A model generated the notes under the pieces. The model had not been told where the DNA came from. It ran no database searches and worked only from the letters and a program-made list of their open reading frames with translations. The position numbers and the translations under genes are program-made. From positions 310,001 to 374,000 of the forward strand of contig JAKSGN010000012.1 of the NCBI GenBank assembly GCA_024180945.1: DNA of 64,000 nt. The letters are read 5' to 3'. This document shows positions 50,116 to 62,002 of the stretch, piece after piece (position 1 is the first letter of the stretch; every line of letters starts with the position of its first letter). The DNA is from Macrophomina tecta. Its lineage: Eukaryota; Ascomycota; Dothideomycetes; Botryosphaeriales; Botryosphaeriaceae.

Positions 50116-53100
50116 CTAATCCGGAAGCTCCTGTGACCGCGATGGTTCACTGTAGTTGCTGTGGAGTCCCTCTTTATCCTCCAGAGGGTTGGCCAGCGAG
50201 GGAGAGAAGGAGGTTGGGAGCCCCACCACGAATGCGTTGTTGGCAGCCATTTCGTATACGCCTGTGGAGACCCCCACGTCGCCGTACGTCAAGTCGCCTT
50301 CGAGCTCGTGGTAAGGTGCTGGGGGGCCGTAGGAGAAGTAAGAGTGTGGATTCTCAGATTCTGCTGATACTGTTGGCGACTTTGGCCTGCAAACTAGCCC
50401 GTGCAGTGCGCCGCGCAAATATGCCGCTCCGGCTGTAAGTCCGCTGGGCGTCTGATTCTTCGTTGCCGCTCGAGGGCTCGGCCCGTGCTTCAAGGCGTAC
50501 GCCATCACCCCAAGTTCCTCGCGTGAGGCGTGTCCCAGTATGTTCGAAGAGCTTGGGTAGCTTGTTATGGATGTGGGCCGGTGGTGATCCAGTGCGCTTG
50601 CGTCCGGCGGCGTCCATTTCTTCCGAGGGTTTTCAAGGAGCTGTGACACCCACCGGTTCCCTCTGGAGCCTGCTACGGCGAGACTTCTGCGGATGGCTGA
50701 AAACAGCTTTAGTACATGGCACTGGAGCTTGCTATGGCTTTTACATGTTGACTTACTACCCCTATTCTCGATTGCCTCATCGAAGAGCGAGCGGGGGAAT
50801 CCACTGATAGGGAACGCCTCGCTGTCATTGAAACAGAGCTGAATCTCTGTCCGAGCAAGCTTGTTTGACAGCTTCAGTTTCACATACGACACCCTGAATC
50901 TTTGCGAACAGATCATTCTTTCGATGACTTCTTCGGTGAGTGTAATCTTCTGGGCTTTTGCATGTTCCGACTCCTGTTCCTGGATGAAGAAGTAAGGCTG
51001 CTGGCCAAAGGATGCCCAGGACTTGATTAGTCTTCCAAGTTCGCATATTTCCTGCGACTCTTCCGGCAGACGGCAGAATATCATGCCTGAAGTGATTAGT
51101 AAGCTTCGTTGACGTAATGTTTCTATGAATATACGTACCATTCGCAATTTTGTCCTCCGCGAGAGGCTCTTGTAGCTTGAAGAAGAAACTTGTTGCGACC
51201 AAGCGCATAGCAATTCGTCGTAATTTGGCCTCGCTATTGGCATCGGAAAATTTGCTGCGAACAAAAATCTGCATATGTTTCATTTGATCAACATCGTCAG
51301 GCCGAGGTAGGTCCGGGAGTGCTAGGTTGACGCGTAAAAATCTGGATGACTCCCAGGACTTGGGAAGGCTCTCAACGAAGTCATCCCACGCCCTGTCGCA
51401 GTCAAGAGACATGTCAATATTGTCTCTCGTGATCTTCATCAAGTTTTTCCTGTGCGCCAGTACGCCATGGCGAGGTGGTAGTGGCGTTCCCGAGTGTTCT
51501 GATACTGCAAGCGAGGGACATCCGGCGCCCAGCGACAGGACGATATCCGGATACTCGGAAGGTTGGTCAGGCCAAATCAATCTCCGCTCTTTCTCGGCTA
51601 TGGCAATTGGGTTGTTATGGTAAATGGCACCGTCCAGATAAACCTGCTTTGAGGCTTCGTGATGGAATGGTTTGAAGAATCCAGGAGCCGCAGACGTAGC
51701 TCTTCCACTATTGGGGTGTCAGCGTGGACAATGCACAGGTATGTAGGTACTTACGCCTCCCATAATTTCAGCTCGGACGCCAGGTTCTCCGATCTTTGGA
51801 AATGGTATGGGACTACAGAATTTTAGTAAATTGCTGTATCAGTCACGAGACGCCTTACGTTTCTCTTTAGAAGACCGATTGTAGTTTGCAAGCACGACCG
51901 GAGTGCCCGTGGCTGCCGAGACGGTCGTTACTGCTACTTTCACTGCACATCCACGGAGTTCAGTGGTGCGGCGTCCGCCGAAAAGATACTCGCTGTCTCC
52001 GAATGCGTCAATGAGAGCTCGCTCCAGTGGCTCAGTCTCGTACAAAGAATGGTTGTAGTTATTAATGAACCATCCTACAATGGGGAGTTCTCCGCCGGGG
52101 CGGCGTTTAAAGGCTTCGTCACATAGTTGCTCAAGGTGATTCATGCATTCTTCCACAGACCAACCCTTCGATGCAAGGCCAAGAGCAATGAATCCACCGG
52201 CGCTATTTATTGGTAATTAGTTGTGAAGCACTATAGCGCAGAGAGCTTACCTTGTCCCGACAATAAGGTCGAAGAAATTATGTATTGCCAATTTGTCACC
52301 CATGGCACGCTCGATGCGCCGGAGGACCTCAAGTTCTATGATCCCTCTCACACCGCCACTTGTAAGAGGTGTTATTCATCGAAGTCATTGCATATATTCC
52401 TGATGCAAATAGGGGAATACTCACCCATCCAGCGTCAATATTCGGACGCCAGCCATTTCGGGCTTCAGGTAGATTCTGCATGGCTGATGATGTCGTGCCA
52501 CGCCGTTACAAAGAGGACATTCGTATATACTGAGCTCCTTCTTGCGGGTAGAGAAGCCATATATCTCCGCACAAGGAGTGCAGATAATGTGGCCACAGGG
52601 CAAGGCGTGCTCCGGAAGCTCGAAAAGACAACAGAAACAGGCAGTATGACTGTGAAAGTGGATTTTTTCTTGTCCGCGCGTACAGCGTTGGAAGAAGTTG
52701 ACCATAACTGTTTCTCGGTGAATTTTTGCAGCCGCAGTTACTTCATGTTCACCTCCGAGGGTCTGTTGTTGAAGAAGGCGGAGAAGTCCTTTCAGATTAA
52801 CGTAGACGTTTGTTTGGAACTCTTCGTGGTGCGTTTCGTAGGAAAACCGCGAGACATATTCTCCTACTGCTAAAACCTTCCCATCTTTTCTTTGGTGTCC
52901 TTTCGCGTGGCCGCTTCTCACGTTCACGCATCGCGATCCACCGCCGGGCTTGATATATTCGCACGGCCAGTGGCTGTTGCAGAAGTTCTCCAGTGCGGCA
53001 TCGAGGTGTTCGACATAGAGAGGAAAAATGGACTCGACCACACCTGTACAACTTTTAGTTATCGTAGCGGAGATGTTGAGGACGACTTCCTAGTACCTTT

Positions 53101-54992
53101 GTTTTTGTTGCGTGCCAAATCGAGCATAATACACGACGCGACCATGTAGCTGAGCTCTTCGAAAATTGTCCGTGCATCGGCCTCATCTTTCCAGACGTCC
53201 ATGAGATTGATTGCCAACTTGAGAATGTTTCCGCCGAAGTTGAGCGGAATCGGACTGTTGGCAAGTGACGCCTGCACGAAGTCAAATGGAGCATCCAGGG
53301 TACGAGCGAAATGATCAAATGCACAATCCAGATAGGACTGCAATTCCTCAGCGTCAAAGAGCATGCGAAGATGGGCTCTACTGTTGCGAGCCGCTGAACA
53401 TGCTAAACGGATGCTTCTGTATAGCGCCTGGGCTTGTTCTTGCATGAGCTTCGGTCGGCCTTCTGCCGGAATTCGAATGATCTGCAAGCATTTAGACTGC
53501 GAAATTATGTATTTTCAAATGAGACTTACACAAACAGAGCTGTAGTAGGAGCGCATGAGCTGCTCTACATTATCGATCTGTTTACCCCTTTCACGCCAGA
53601 TTTGCGCCTGTGTCTTGAATGTTCGATTCCAATTCACGGTTCTGGACAGGGATTCGAGTATCTCTTCTGTGGTGGTGTGCACGTCCCAAAGCGAGGGACA
53701 GATATCGTTACTCGAAGCATTGAGAACGATTATGGCGTGAGGCAAGACAGGCTGGTTTGATGACCTCTCGAGAGCGGCCGCGGCCCATTCGACCAGTCTT
53801 TCGAAGACGCTCTCCACAACACTGTTAAACGGTTAGCCACACGACATTCTCCGCGAAATGCGCCTTATACTTTAGGTTTACCGGTGATTCCTAAGAACAA
53901 ACACCACGACATCGGAAAAAGTATAGAGAAGTCGGGGATAGAGATTAGTAACAGCGAACTCTCTGCTCCTTGAGCGAGCATTGTCTGCCCAAGTGATTTC
54001 CCTTTCAGAGGTCGGCCTTCCTTTGCGCGTAAGACGGTCTGTTGATTCCGTCTCCCCAGAATTGCTCCTTCGGCGTTTCTGCTTGAAAACAGCTCCAAGT
54101 GGCTCTCGCGTGCCTCCTGTCAAGCCCTCACAGTCAGCAAAGAGAACAGGTGCCTCGCTGTAGGCTGTGCAGGGATCTGCGTATAGGTGCACATCTTCTG
54201 ACGTGGGCAGGTCAACACCCGAAACGCCTACTACAGGCGTAGGGTAATTTTCGTAGCTTTCGGTGCTGAGATCAACGAGAAGCTTGATCAAGGTGCTCTT
54301 TCCAGCACCTGTTTCTCCCACAAAAGAGACAAGGCTTGGCGTTCGGATATCCCGAAGGGTTCCTTGGCTCCGACCTTGGAGTATGGCGCTCCATATTCCG
54401 TTTTTGCCCTCGTGAGTGCTTGCCATAAGGTGGACAAATCTGCCATAGTCCTGAAACAATGGAGGCCCATCCTCAGGTCGGTAAATACCGAACCAGGCAG
54501 TTTCTGCGTCGCTGATATGTAGCTGCTCCCGAATGAATGCGTCCGTTGGGGGTTCGAAGACATTCTGGACTTTCTGTGCGACCGATGCTAGGGTTTTCTC
54601 GTGCGGAATACCACCAGGACCCAATTTACGCAACCTATGCGGAAGTTGTGCATCCCAGCACTGAGCACAAAATACGATGTCACAGACGTTGCAGAAGCTC
54701 ACATCCCGATCGGTACTGTTGCACTGCTGGCAGGCCTCCGGAAATTTCTGGAAATTTGCGTTGGAGGAGTCATCTAGATCGAGGAGGCTTGGTTGTGCAT
54801 GTACTGCCCGAGGGTTTGAGGACCTTTGTTACATGGCTTCATTAGCAAGAGACAAAAGACTTAGTGGGAACTGAGGCTCTACAATTGTCGGTTGGCATTC
54901 GGAAAATACCCTCCGTCGAGGTCGATGAGGTTGCCAACGTTTCCGCGGTCAAGTTGGTAGAGGCTCCTATACGGAGTTGGATCGCGTGACAT
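50116..54992 (-). CDS. Zinc finger / GTPase / RING / patatin phospholipase protein (about 1,445 aa)
   Basis: Eleven exons join in phase: 54992-54883, 54823-53882, 53821-53530, 53481-53097, 53043-52425, 52358-52251, 52202-51859, 51812-51755, 51707-51139, 51086-50757 and 50696-50116. Order: zinc-binding CQQC...CNVC...CAQCWDAQLPH (about residues 65-100) and a P-loop NTPase with Walker A FVGETGAGKSTLIKLL (about 204-219). A helical stretch of about 350 residues and a SGHAKGHQ...GKVLAVGEY block follow, then RING-like CFCCLFELPEHALPCGHIIC...CPLC (about 725-765). The patatin domain has an oxyanion loop LTLDGGGVRG (about 780), nucleophile elbow GTSAGG (about 819) and catalytic YLDGAIYHNNP (about 980). 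The Ser-Asp dyad is complete, so acyl-hydrolase activity on membrane lipids is expected. A GTPase sensor joined to a phospholipase effector suggests a defence or incompatibility receptor (inference). No stops or shifts. Confidence 0.85.
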
Positions 54993-55511
54993 TTTGATGG
55001 ACAATGCTGGAGATCGCTTTTGAGAGAAGAATGGGGCAATGAAAGATATTCACCTCCAGCTGGTAATATCTACTCCCATCATGCTTATTACACGGCCCTC
55101 CAGTCAGCGTTGCGAGGGGCGGTCACATGGAGTCAGGGTCGTAAGTAATCCAGGCATTAGATAGGTCGGCAGCATCCGGTTCTCACGTCAGCCAGGCATC
55201 AAACCGGCGGCATCCTCCGGGTCTCGTAGAGTGCGCACTCGCCAATTCTTACCCCTTCTCGTCTATTTTATACTTAGCCCGGGCTCCGTGGGTCCTGTCC
55301 CCTCCGCCGCCACCCCCACCTCTCCACACCCCGGCGGGGTCCGCCTGTTCAGGTTCTGCCGTAACATTAACGGTATCTCTCCCGATTGGCCCGAGTGGGT
55401 GTATCTACATACTAGTACACCTATAGCGCTGCGCTACTTACGAAAACTCTATTCTGGCACTTCGCCAATAGTATAAAGCTCCGCTTTTCTGAGAGTGCTT
55501 GGTACGACATA
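54993..55511. other. Upstream region of the patatin gene
   Basis: Probable promoter region. No conserved frame or repeat terminus is seen. Confidence 0.4.
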
Positions 55512-55796
55512 ATGCTGATCAGGCGGAAAGTGAAGCAGGATGTACTGGGTTTTGCAGCTGATCGCGGAATAAGCGAGAACACCAAATTTTCTCCGCCAAC
55601 CTCCGCGATTTGCTCACCAGAACGCCGGAGAACGCTTTCTTGTCCCCCATCACCACTAATCTTGTGTTTTAATCGTCCCATCGCCTTGTGTCCGTCCTGC
55701 GCTATCGACTTATCCGAATCGGGTAACCGTCTTGATGTTGCAATGGGTTCCGCTCGTCGCGTTAACAACGTGGACCTCATCCAGGAAGCTCTAGAA

Positions 55797-58667
55797 CAGG
55801 GTGGCCAACAATTCAACGAAATTGCAACGCGTTGAACGTTGATTGAAAGCTTGGCAATCAACGCAACGTCAACGAGGCTTACTAGAGGGCTCGATCAACG
55901 TCAACGTGATGCCTCGTTCATTGACGATTATTGAACACGTTGCGTTGACGACCCAGCTGGCCGCTCAGCCGGCCGCCCAGCCCTGCCCTCGGCTATCACC
56001 ACTCCTCTGGTCATGGTGTTGAGTTTGCCGAGGCCGGAGATGACCCTATTGGCCAATAAAATTTACCTTCAAACACAAAGCCGGAGCCCTACTTCAACCG
56101 TTCCCATATCGCTGTCGCCACCTCGTTAACTCTCATGGCTATAGATGACGCTTCCTCCGACGTATGTTCACATCTTTGTGCTCCAGCGGGGCTTGCGGTC
56201 GCCGTTCCATCCACAAATGCAGCGACAGCAGGCCGTGGACCAGAGCGCGGGGGCTGGGAAGGCTTCCCCTGACATTACTTCTCCGGCTTCACCATCAACG
56301 ACACTTCTAAGCGCAGTGGCTGGACCTAGGACCACGGCTTTGACGTTCGCGATCCTTCTGGTGTCAGCTGCTGGATCTGCAAGCCTTGTGTACGGATGCA
56401 ACGTCGCCCAGTTAGCCTGGCTGCTGCAGGGACGGCGAACCAAGCCCATCACCTCGTCAAAGAGCACGCAATTGCGGATCCGACTGGCAAGCGCGTAGCG
56501 CAGCGTGCTAAGGTCTCAATCACCACTCAACTTCAGTTAGATCCTCGGAAGATCGAGGAACAAGCGCTGCTGAATAAGCTTATCCGTAGCTTCAATCCAG
56601 CGCACTTTCAGCAACTTCTCGTCGACTGGATCGCGCACGACAATATCCCGTTCCGTAAGGTTGAGACTGAGCCCTTTCGTCGCCTCATCGAGCATCTAAA
56701 CCCGGCCGTCTCACAAACTGGATGCCTGCCCACCCATAATACTGTTCGTAAGTGGCTGGTTGACGAGTTTAATCGGCATAGAGGCATCGTCTTAGAGCTT
56801 CTTCGGGGCCCGCCTGGTCTCGTACACCTCTCATTTGATGGTTGGACATCATGTAATACTAAGAACTTGCTTGGGGTTATTGTCCACTTTCTAACTTCGA
56901 CTGGCAAGCTAAGACAGTTCACAATTGGGCTTCCCGAGCTGGACGGACACAGCGGGGGTGACATGGCAGAGCAAGTTGGTCAGATTCTGGCTGAATGGGG
57001 TCTCGCTGACAAGATCGGATATTTCGTCATGGACAACGCCACTAACGACTCGTGCCTCGAAAACCTAGCTACAGAGTTCGGTTTTGACGTTAAGCGCAGC
57101 CGCCTCCGCTGCACTGGACATATTATCAATCTCATCGTACGTTGAATACTTTTCGGCGATGATCCTGATCTTTGAGGTTGAATGCAGTTATCCGCATGAG
57201 CTACTCGCTGAACACGTCCTCTGGCAGAAGAAGGGACCTCTTGGCAAGCTTCACAATATTATAAACTGGATCTCTCGCTCCTCAAGGCTCCGCAAGAAGC
57301 TTCGCAGGCTCCAGGCAGATGATGCAGAGAACACAGGCGTCTACGAGGTTATTCTAGACAATGCAACTCGGTGGAACTCTTCTAACGCGGTGATCGAGCG
57401 CGCCCTCAAGCTTCTGCGATATATTAACTTGCTGGTGCTAGCGGAGGTTCTTGAATAGGAGTCGTACACACGAAAATTCGCTCAGGAAGGCCGGCAGCGG
57501 CGCCGCACGAAGCCTACCATTATCGACGATTACCTGACGGCTGAGGATTGGACGACGCTTGTTGAGTATCACTCTATCCTTCAGCCCTTTAAGGAAGTTA
57601 CAATGCGACTGCAGGGTAACCCAACAAACGGCGAGTTCGGCGCCCTCTGGGAGGTGTTACCAGCAATGGAATTTCTCCTGAACCATGTGGAGGAGGTCAA
57701 GGATCGCGATGACATCTACCCGGAGGAGCATTTCAAGGTGAACGTCTCACTAGGCTGGGCTAAGCTTAACGAGTACTACACCTTACTTGACGAAACACCC
57801 GCCTATACTGCAGCGATCGTACTGCATCCCGGCTTTCGCTGGGCTTGGATTGAGAACGCCTGGACAGAGAGGCAAGACTGAATCAGCGATGCAAGAGCTA
57901 GGGTTAGGGCTCACTGGGAGAGAGAGTATAAAACTCGACCGTTATCAACTGAAGAAGCAATAGATCCTCCGCCAACAAAACGACGACGGGTTGGAGAATC
58001 TACTAGCAGTTTCTCTAGCTGGCTACAATCATCTAGAACATCATCTAGCGAGGCCTGGATAGTCACAAAAAGCGATGAGTATACCGCTTGGCAAAATGAC
58101 ACTTCCCCGATAGACAGTGAGCATGAGAATCCGGTCCAGTACTGGCTTATACGCCAAAAACAATACCCACGACTCTCGCGTATGGCCCTAGACCTTTTCT
58201 CAATCCCAGCAATGTCAACAGAGGTGGAGAGAGTGTTTAGTCTGGCTGGGCAGATGGTCACCCCTCTCAGGAATCGCTTGGAGGTCGATACAATAGCAGT
58301 GGCGCAGATACTACGGTCCTGGGTTGCTTCGGATGTTATTAAACGGTGAACGGAAACATCACATATAGTAGGGATGGCAGATAAGAAGGCTCTGGAGGCG
58401 CCAGAAGTGCTGATACAAGTATTTATAATAGGCTTGCTGACGATTGTAGGGTAGATTGTATGTTTTAGCAGGCCTCTGGCTTCAACAACATACCAAGCAC
58501 TTCTATTCTTAGTCAGCATCTCTTGTATTGTCAACGTAGTCAATCAACGTCAGTTTATCTTCTCGTTGATCAACGTCAATCCACGTCAACGGCCCTTGGA
58601 CTAAGGCTTGGCAACGCAACGTCAACGAGGCCCCGCGTTGATTGACGTTGCGTTGATGACCACCCTG
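55797..58667 (+). mobile_element. hAT-9 DNA transposon, both ends, decayed
   Basis: 2,871 bp, termini CAGGGTGGCCAACAATTC and (inverted) CAGGGTGGTCATCAACGC, with CAACGTCAACG-type subterminal repeats as in hAT-3. The flanking 8-mers are CTCTAGAA (left) and GTCTAGAA (right): a target duplication with one changed base. Confidence 0.92.
56133..58349 (+). pseudogene. hAT-9 transposase, multiple stops
   Basis: Closest relative in the window is hAT-3 (SLAAAGTANQAHHLVKEH, RCTGHIINL). The frame is broken by TGA at 56270-56272, TAG at 56327-56329, TAG at 57456-57458 and TGA at 57879-57881. At each of these the related proteins have Trp. A stop and a deletion also occur near 57143-57175. The dimerisation domain (MALDLFSIPAMSTEVERVFSLAG) is still readable at the end. 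The pattern is G:C to A:T change of TGG codons, as in repeat-induced point mutation. Confidence 0.85.
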
Positions 58668-59154
58668 GTCTAGAAACGTCGCTGGTATACACAACCTTGC
58701 CCCAGGCAAGCGAAATATGCCTCTACAACGCCGTGCTCATCTGGCTGCTTCACTTCCTGGGCGAACTGCGGCCTGCTGCTTTCGCCAATCTTTCGCCCTC
58801 GCCTTCGGCTCCATTCAAGTACTCTCATCCCTCACCGCCCCTCCTTCCTGGCCAGATGCGGTCGCTGCATCAGCCGGCAATGGAAATCTGTCGCTCGTTC
58901 CAATACCTACTTGACAGCTTTGCGAAATCAGGCGAAATGCCTCTATCCTGGCTGATGCCAATTACTCTCGCGTAACGTGGTTCACCACCGAGCGGCCCGC
59001 ACCACCGAGCGGCCCACCTCCCCACAGCGTGTAAGGCGTCCCGGTTGCCGATTCGGTGACGATTCGTCAACGGATTACGTAATCCGTCCCGTCATGGACT
59101 GCTTCAAACGTCCCGTCCCGTCATGAGGCCTCTAATGACGGCAGATGAGGGCAG

Positions 59155-62002
59155 ATGACGGTACGCTTTACCAAATCGGGTAATTCTTGTATTGTTGATG
59201 CCGATACAAACGGTGCAAACATGCCCAGCACCAATGAAAACTCTTACACCCTACCCGCTCTTCCATCTCATTGCCAAGGAACACGCCCTCCACAAAGCCG
59301 TGCGGAATTCACGATGCCTCCACAGACTATGCCTAGCTCCCAAGACTCTCATTCGGTGACTGCGAGCGACCGTCCGGCGGGAAGCATATCGCCAGCGAGC
59401 CCCCGACCAGACAGCACCCACAGAGTCGTCGATGTAGACCTCTCGAAGGTGCGAGATAGCAAGGGCAGGCTTATTCCGGGCCTCCGCTATCGCATGCGCC
59501 ATCGAACGCAGTTCACCGGTACTAGGATCTCGTGGATTTTCGACCACGGCGCCGACTGCGAGTCTAATGGAGGCGTCCGCTGGTTTGTGTGCAGACAGTG
59601 CCAGCTAGACCGCCGCCATAGCGACGGAGTATACAAGCTCACGGGCATTCATGCGGTAGAGGCTCACTTGGAGCAGGCACACAAAATTTCCAACCCAAGG
59701 AAACCCAAGAAACCAGAACTACCACCAATCCAGGACTTTTTCCAACATCGATCCTCGACGCCATCGTCCTCGTCCTCGTCCTCCTACTCGCTCGTTACCC
59801 CGTTTCACGATCTCCGATTTAAGCAAGCATTTACCGATGCGGTCATCAAGCTCGATCTCTCATTTCGGCAAGCTTCTTCCGACGAACTACGCGACGTCAT
59901 ACTTATAGGTGGCCCTGCTGCCGAGCGAGCAATACCGAAGAGCCCAATAGGTGTAGCGAGCTGGGTAAAGTGGTCCTTTAAGGACCGGAGGCAGCAGCTT
60001 AAGGAGCTTATCTCCAAGACGGGCAGCAAGATCAATTTCAGCGTAGACTTATAGACCAGCGACGAGGATAACAAGCGCGCCTATCTAGCCGTGAACTCCC
60101 ACTTCATTAACCACTGTAGCAGCCTCCGAACGGCTCTCTTATCTTTTACCCGTATAATCGGCCCTCATAGCGGCGAGAACCTTGCGAAGGCGGTCTACGG
60201 CTCGATCCAAACATACGACATTGATTACACCCGCATCGGCTGCTTTGTCGCCGACAACGCCTCTAACAACGAGGAGATACTGCGCGAACTACAACTCCTT
60301 ATCCCTATTAACTATCCATCTTGTAGAATCCGTTGTATCGGCCATATAATTAACCTTGTCGTCGAGGCCATTCTCTTTGGCAAAGGCGTCTCGAAATTTA
60401 AGCAAAGTCTGGTCGGGCGTACAAAAGACAGTAAGGAGGCCTTCGAGATGTGGAGTAAGGAGGGCCCGATTAGAAAGCTTCACAACATCTACGTGTTCAT
60501 CAACAGGAGCGACCAGCGCCGCGTCGCCTTCGGTAATTATCAGCTTCCAGAAGAGCGGGCACTAGACGAGGATGCGGATCCAGATAGAGAAGATAAGGTC
60601 TTCTACTACGTCCTCATCGTCGATCAGGGCCTGCGTTAGAGCTCGGTTTACTACATGGTGAAGCGGGCGTTAAAGTTGCGGCATGCGATCGATCGCTATA
60701 TCGATCGCTATAAGAAGCATGGCCAAGGATACGATATCCGCCAAGACCGCCTCTCCTCTCAGAATTGGGACCAGCTCGGCCGCTTTTACCACCTTCTAGA
60801 GCCTTTTAAGAGGCTCACTAAGTACATAGAAGGTAGGGCGAACAGCGCAGGGAGAGAGGGCTCTCGCGGTGCCATCTGGGAGTCTCTCAAGACTATAGAC
60901 TTTATGTACAAGCATTTAAAGACTGTAGTTGTTACGCCGTTACTCTTTCTGGGGGAGGTCGGGCGTATCGTCGGGTAGCGTAGGCTGTCTGGGGGCCGTG
61001 GCGGTAGGCAGGGGAGGGTCGCACGAAATATTGAGGTAAGAATCAATTGACAAGTTGACCACGGGGGTCCTATCTACTGTGAACGAGTGTGCTCTATATA
61101 CTATAGGAAATGGTAGTTGTGACCGCTGGCTGTGACCGCGGTGATTCTGGTGGTCAGGTTGAGTGGTCAGGCCTTGGCGTTGTGACCGCGGTGTTGTTGC
61201 TGAGTCATCAAGGTGGTCACGGGCGTCTTGTGTCTTGGCTGCGTTGTGCTGGTGGGTCCGATTTCCTCCAGCTCAGCGCTTCCTCTCCTTCCCTTCTTGC
61301 TGCGCCGTAACAGTAGTAGACGATCTAGAGAGGCAGCTAACCTATGGTGACGTTACTACAGACGACTGGCAGCAGTTTTCAGCCAAGGTCAACGCTGGAT
61401 GGTATAAGTTAAATAACTACTATAGGCACTTCGACGACTCACCTGTCTATGGCGCCGCGATATTCCTGCACCCTAACTACCGCTTCGAATACTTCGAACA
61501 GAACTGGGCGGCGCATAAGAGCTGGATCGCTAAGGCGAGAGACTTCATACGTCGCATGTACTGTCAGTACGAGGCTAGATATCTTGCAGAGCTAGATGTA
61601 AACGAGGACGAGGAGCCGCCGGTCGAAGATAAGTCTCGCCGAGCTAGAGGGAGCTGTTTTACTAACTTCGAAGCCTTCGGCCGCCCGAGTAACGCTAGCA
61701 TGCGCGGAAAAAAGAGACGACGACTCGAGTCGACGCAGCTGCAGGCTTACTGGGATGCAGGAGCGACAGCTTACACCGTCAACGACCCTCTAGCTTGGTG
61801 GGGCACCGAGGGCGCCCAGTGGCCAGTCCTCCAGCGCATGGCATTCGACATCTTTAGCGTACTTGCCATGAGCGCGGAGCCAGAGCGCGTGTTCAGTCAC
61901 ACTAGGCGAATCATCACATATGAACGCACAAGGCTAGGTGACGACACGATAGAGGCCGATATCTGCCAGAAGCATTGGCTCCTCAATAGAGTTGTAGAGT
62001 AA
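59155..62002 (+). pseudogene. hAT-10 transposase, two stops and an LTR insertion
   Basis: BED-like finger (WFVCRQCQL...VEAHLEQAH), INFSVDL(stop)TSDEDNK, VADNASNNEE, RCIGHIINLVVEAILFG and the C-terminal MAFDIFSVLAMSAEPERVFSHTRR. TAG codons at 60052-60054 and 60637-60639 replace Trp in the conserved blocks DLWTS and RWSS. The frame is otherwise continuous up to the solo LTR at 60930 and resumes after it at VDDLERQLTYGDV. Confidence 0.85.
60930..61312 (+). repeat. Solo LTR C, 383 bp, in hAT-10
   Basis: Starts TGTTACGCCG and ends CGCCGTAACA (near-perfect inverted termini). The exact 5-bp duplication GTAGT is at 60925-60929 and 61313-61317. It contains a TATA-like CTCTATATACTATAGG and two copies of GTGACCGCGGTG. 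It shares its terminal TGTTACGGCG with solo LTR B, although the two LTRs differ in length and interior. Confidence 0.88.

Larger units (their letters stand above)
55512..58975 (+). pseudogene. Gene split by hAT-9; C-terminus resembles a fungal Zn2Cys6-type regulator
   Basis: The frame at 55512-55796 ends NNVDLIQEALE. After removal of hAT-9 and one target duplication it continues in the same frame at 58676 as TSLVYTTLPQASEICLYN, and runs to a stop at 58973-58975 (SWLMPITLA). The block LYNAVLIWLLHFL followed by RSLHQPAMEICRSFQYLL is reminiscent of the C-terminal regulatory domain of fungal Zn2Cys6 factors (family knowledge, moderate confidence). The DNA-binding part was not found upstream, and the 5' portion may itself be degraded. 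Confidence 0.5.

Noticed and set aside
52223..52873. 216-codon plus-strand open frame over the patatin gene
   Set aside because: It is antisense to the RING and patatin exons, whose motifs and splice phases are unambiguous.
55421..55861. 146-codon minus-strand open frame at the hAT-9 border
   Set aside because: It runs through the hAT-9 terminal repeat. The plus-strand frame continues across the insertion in phase and is the better reading.
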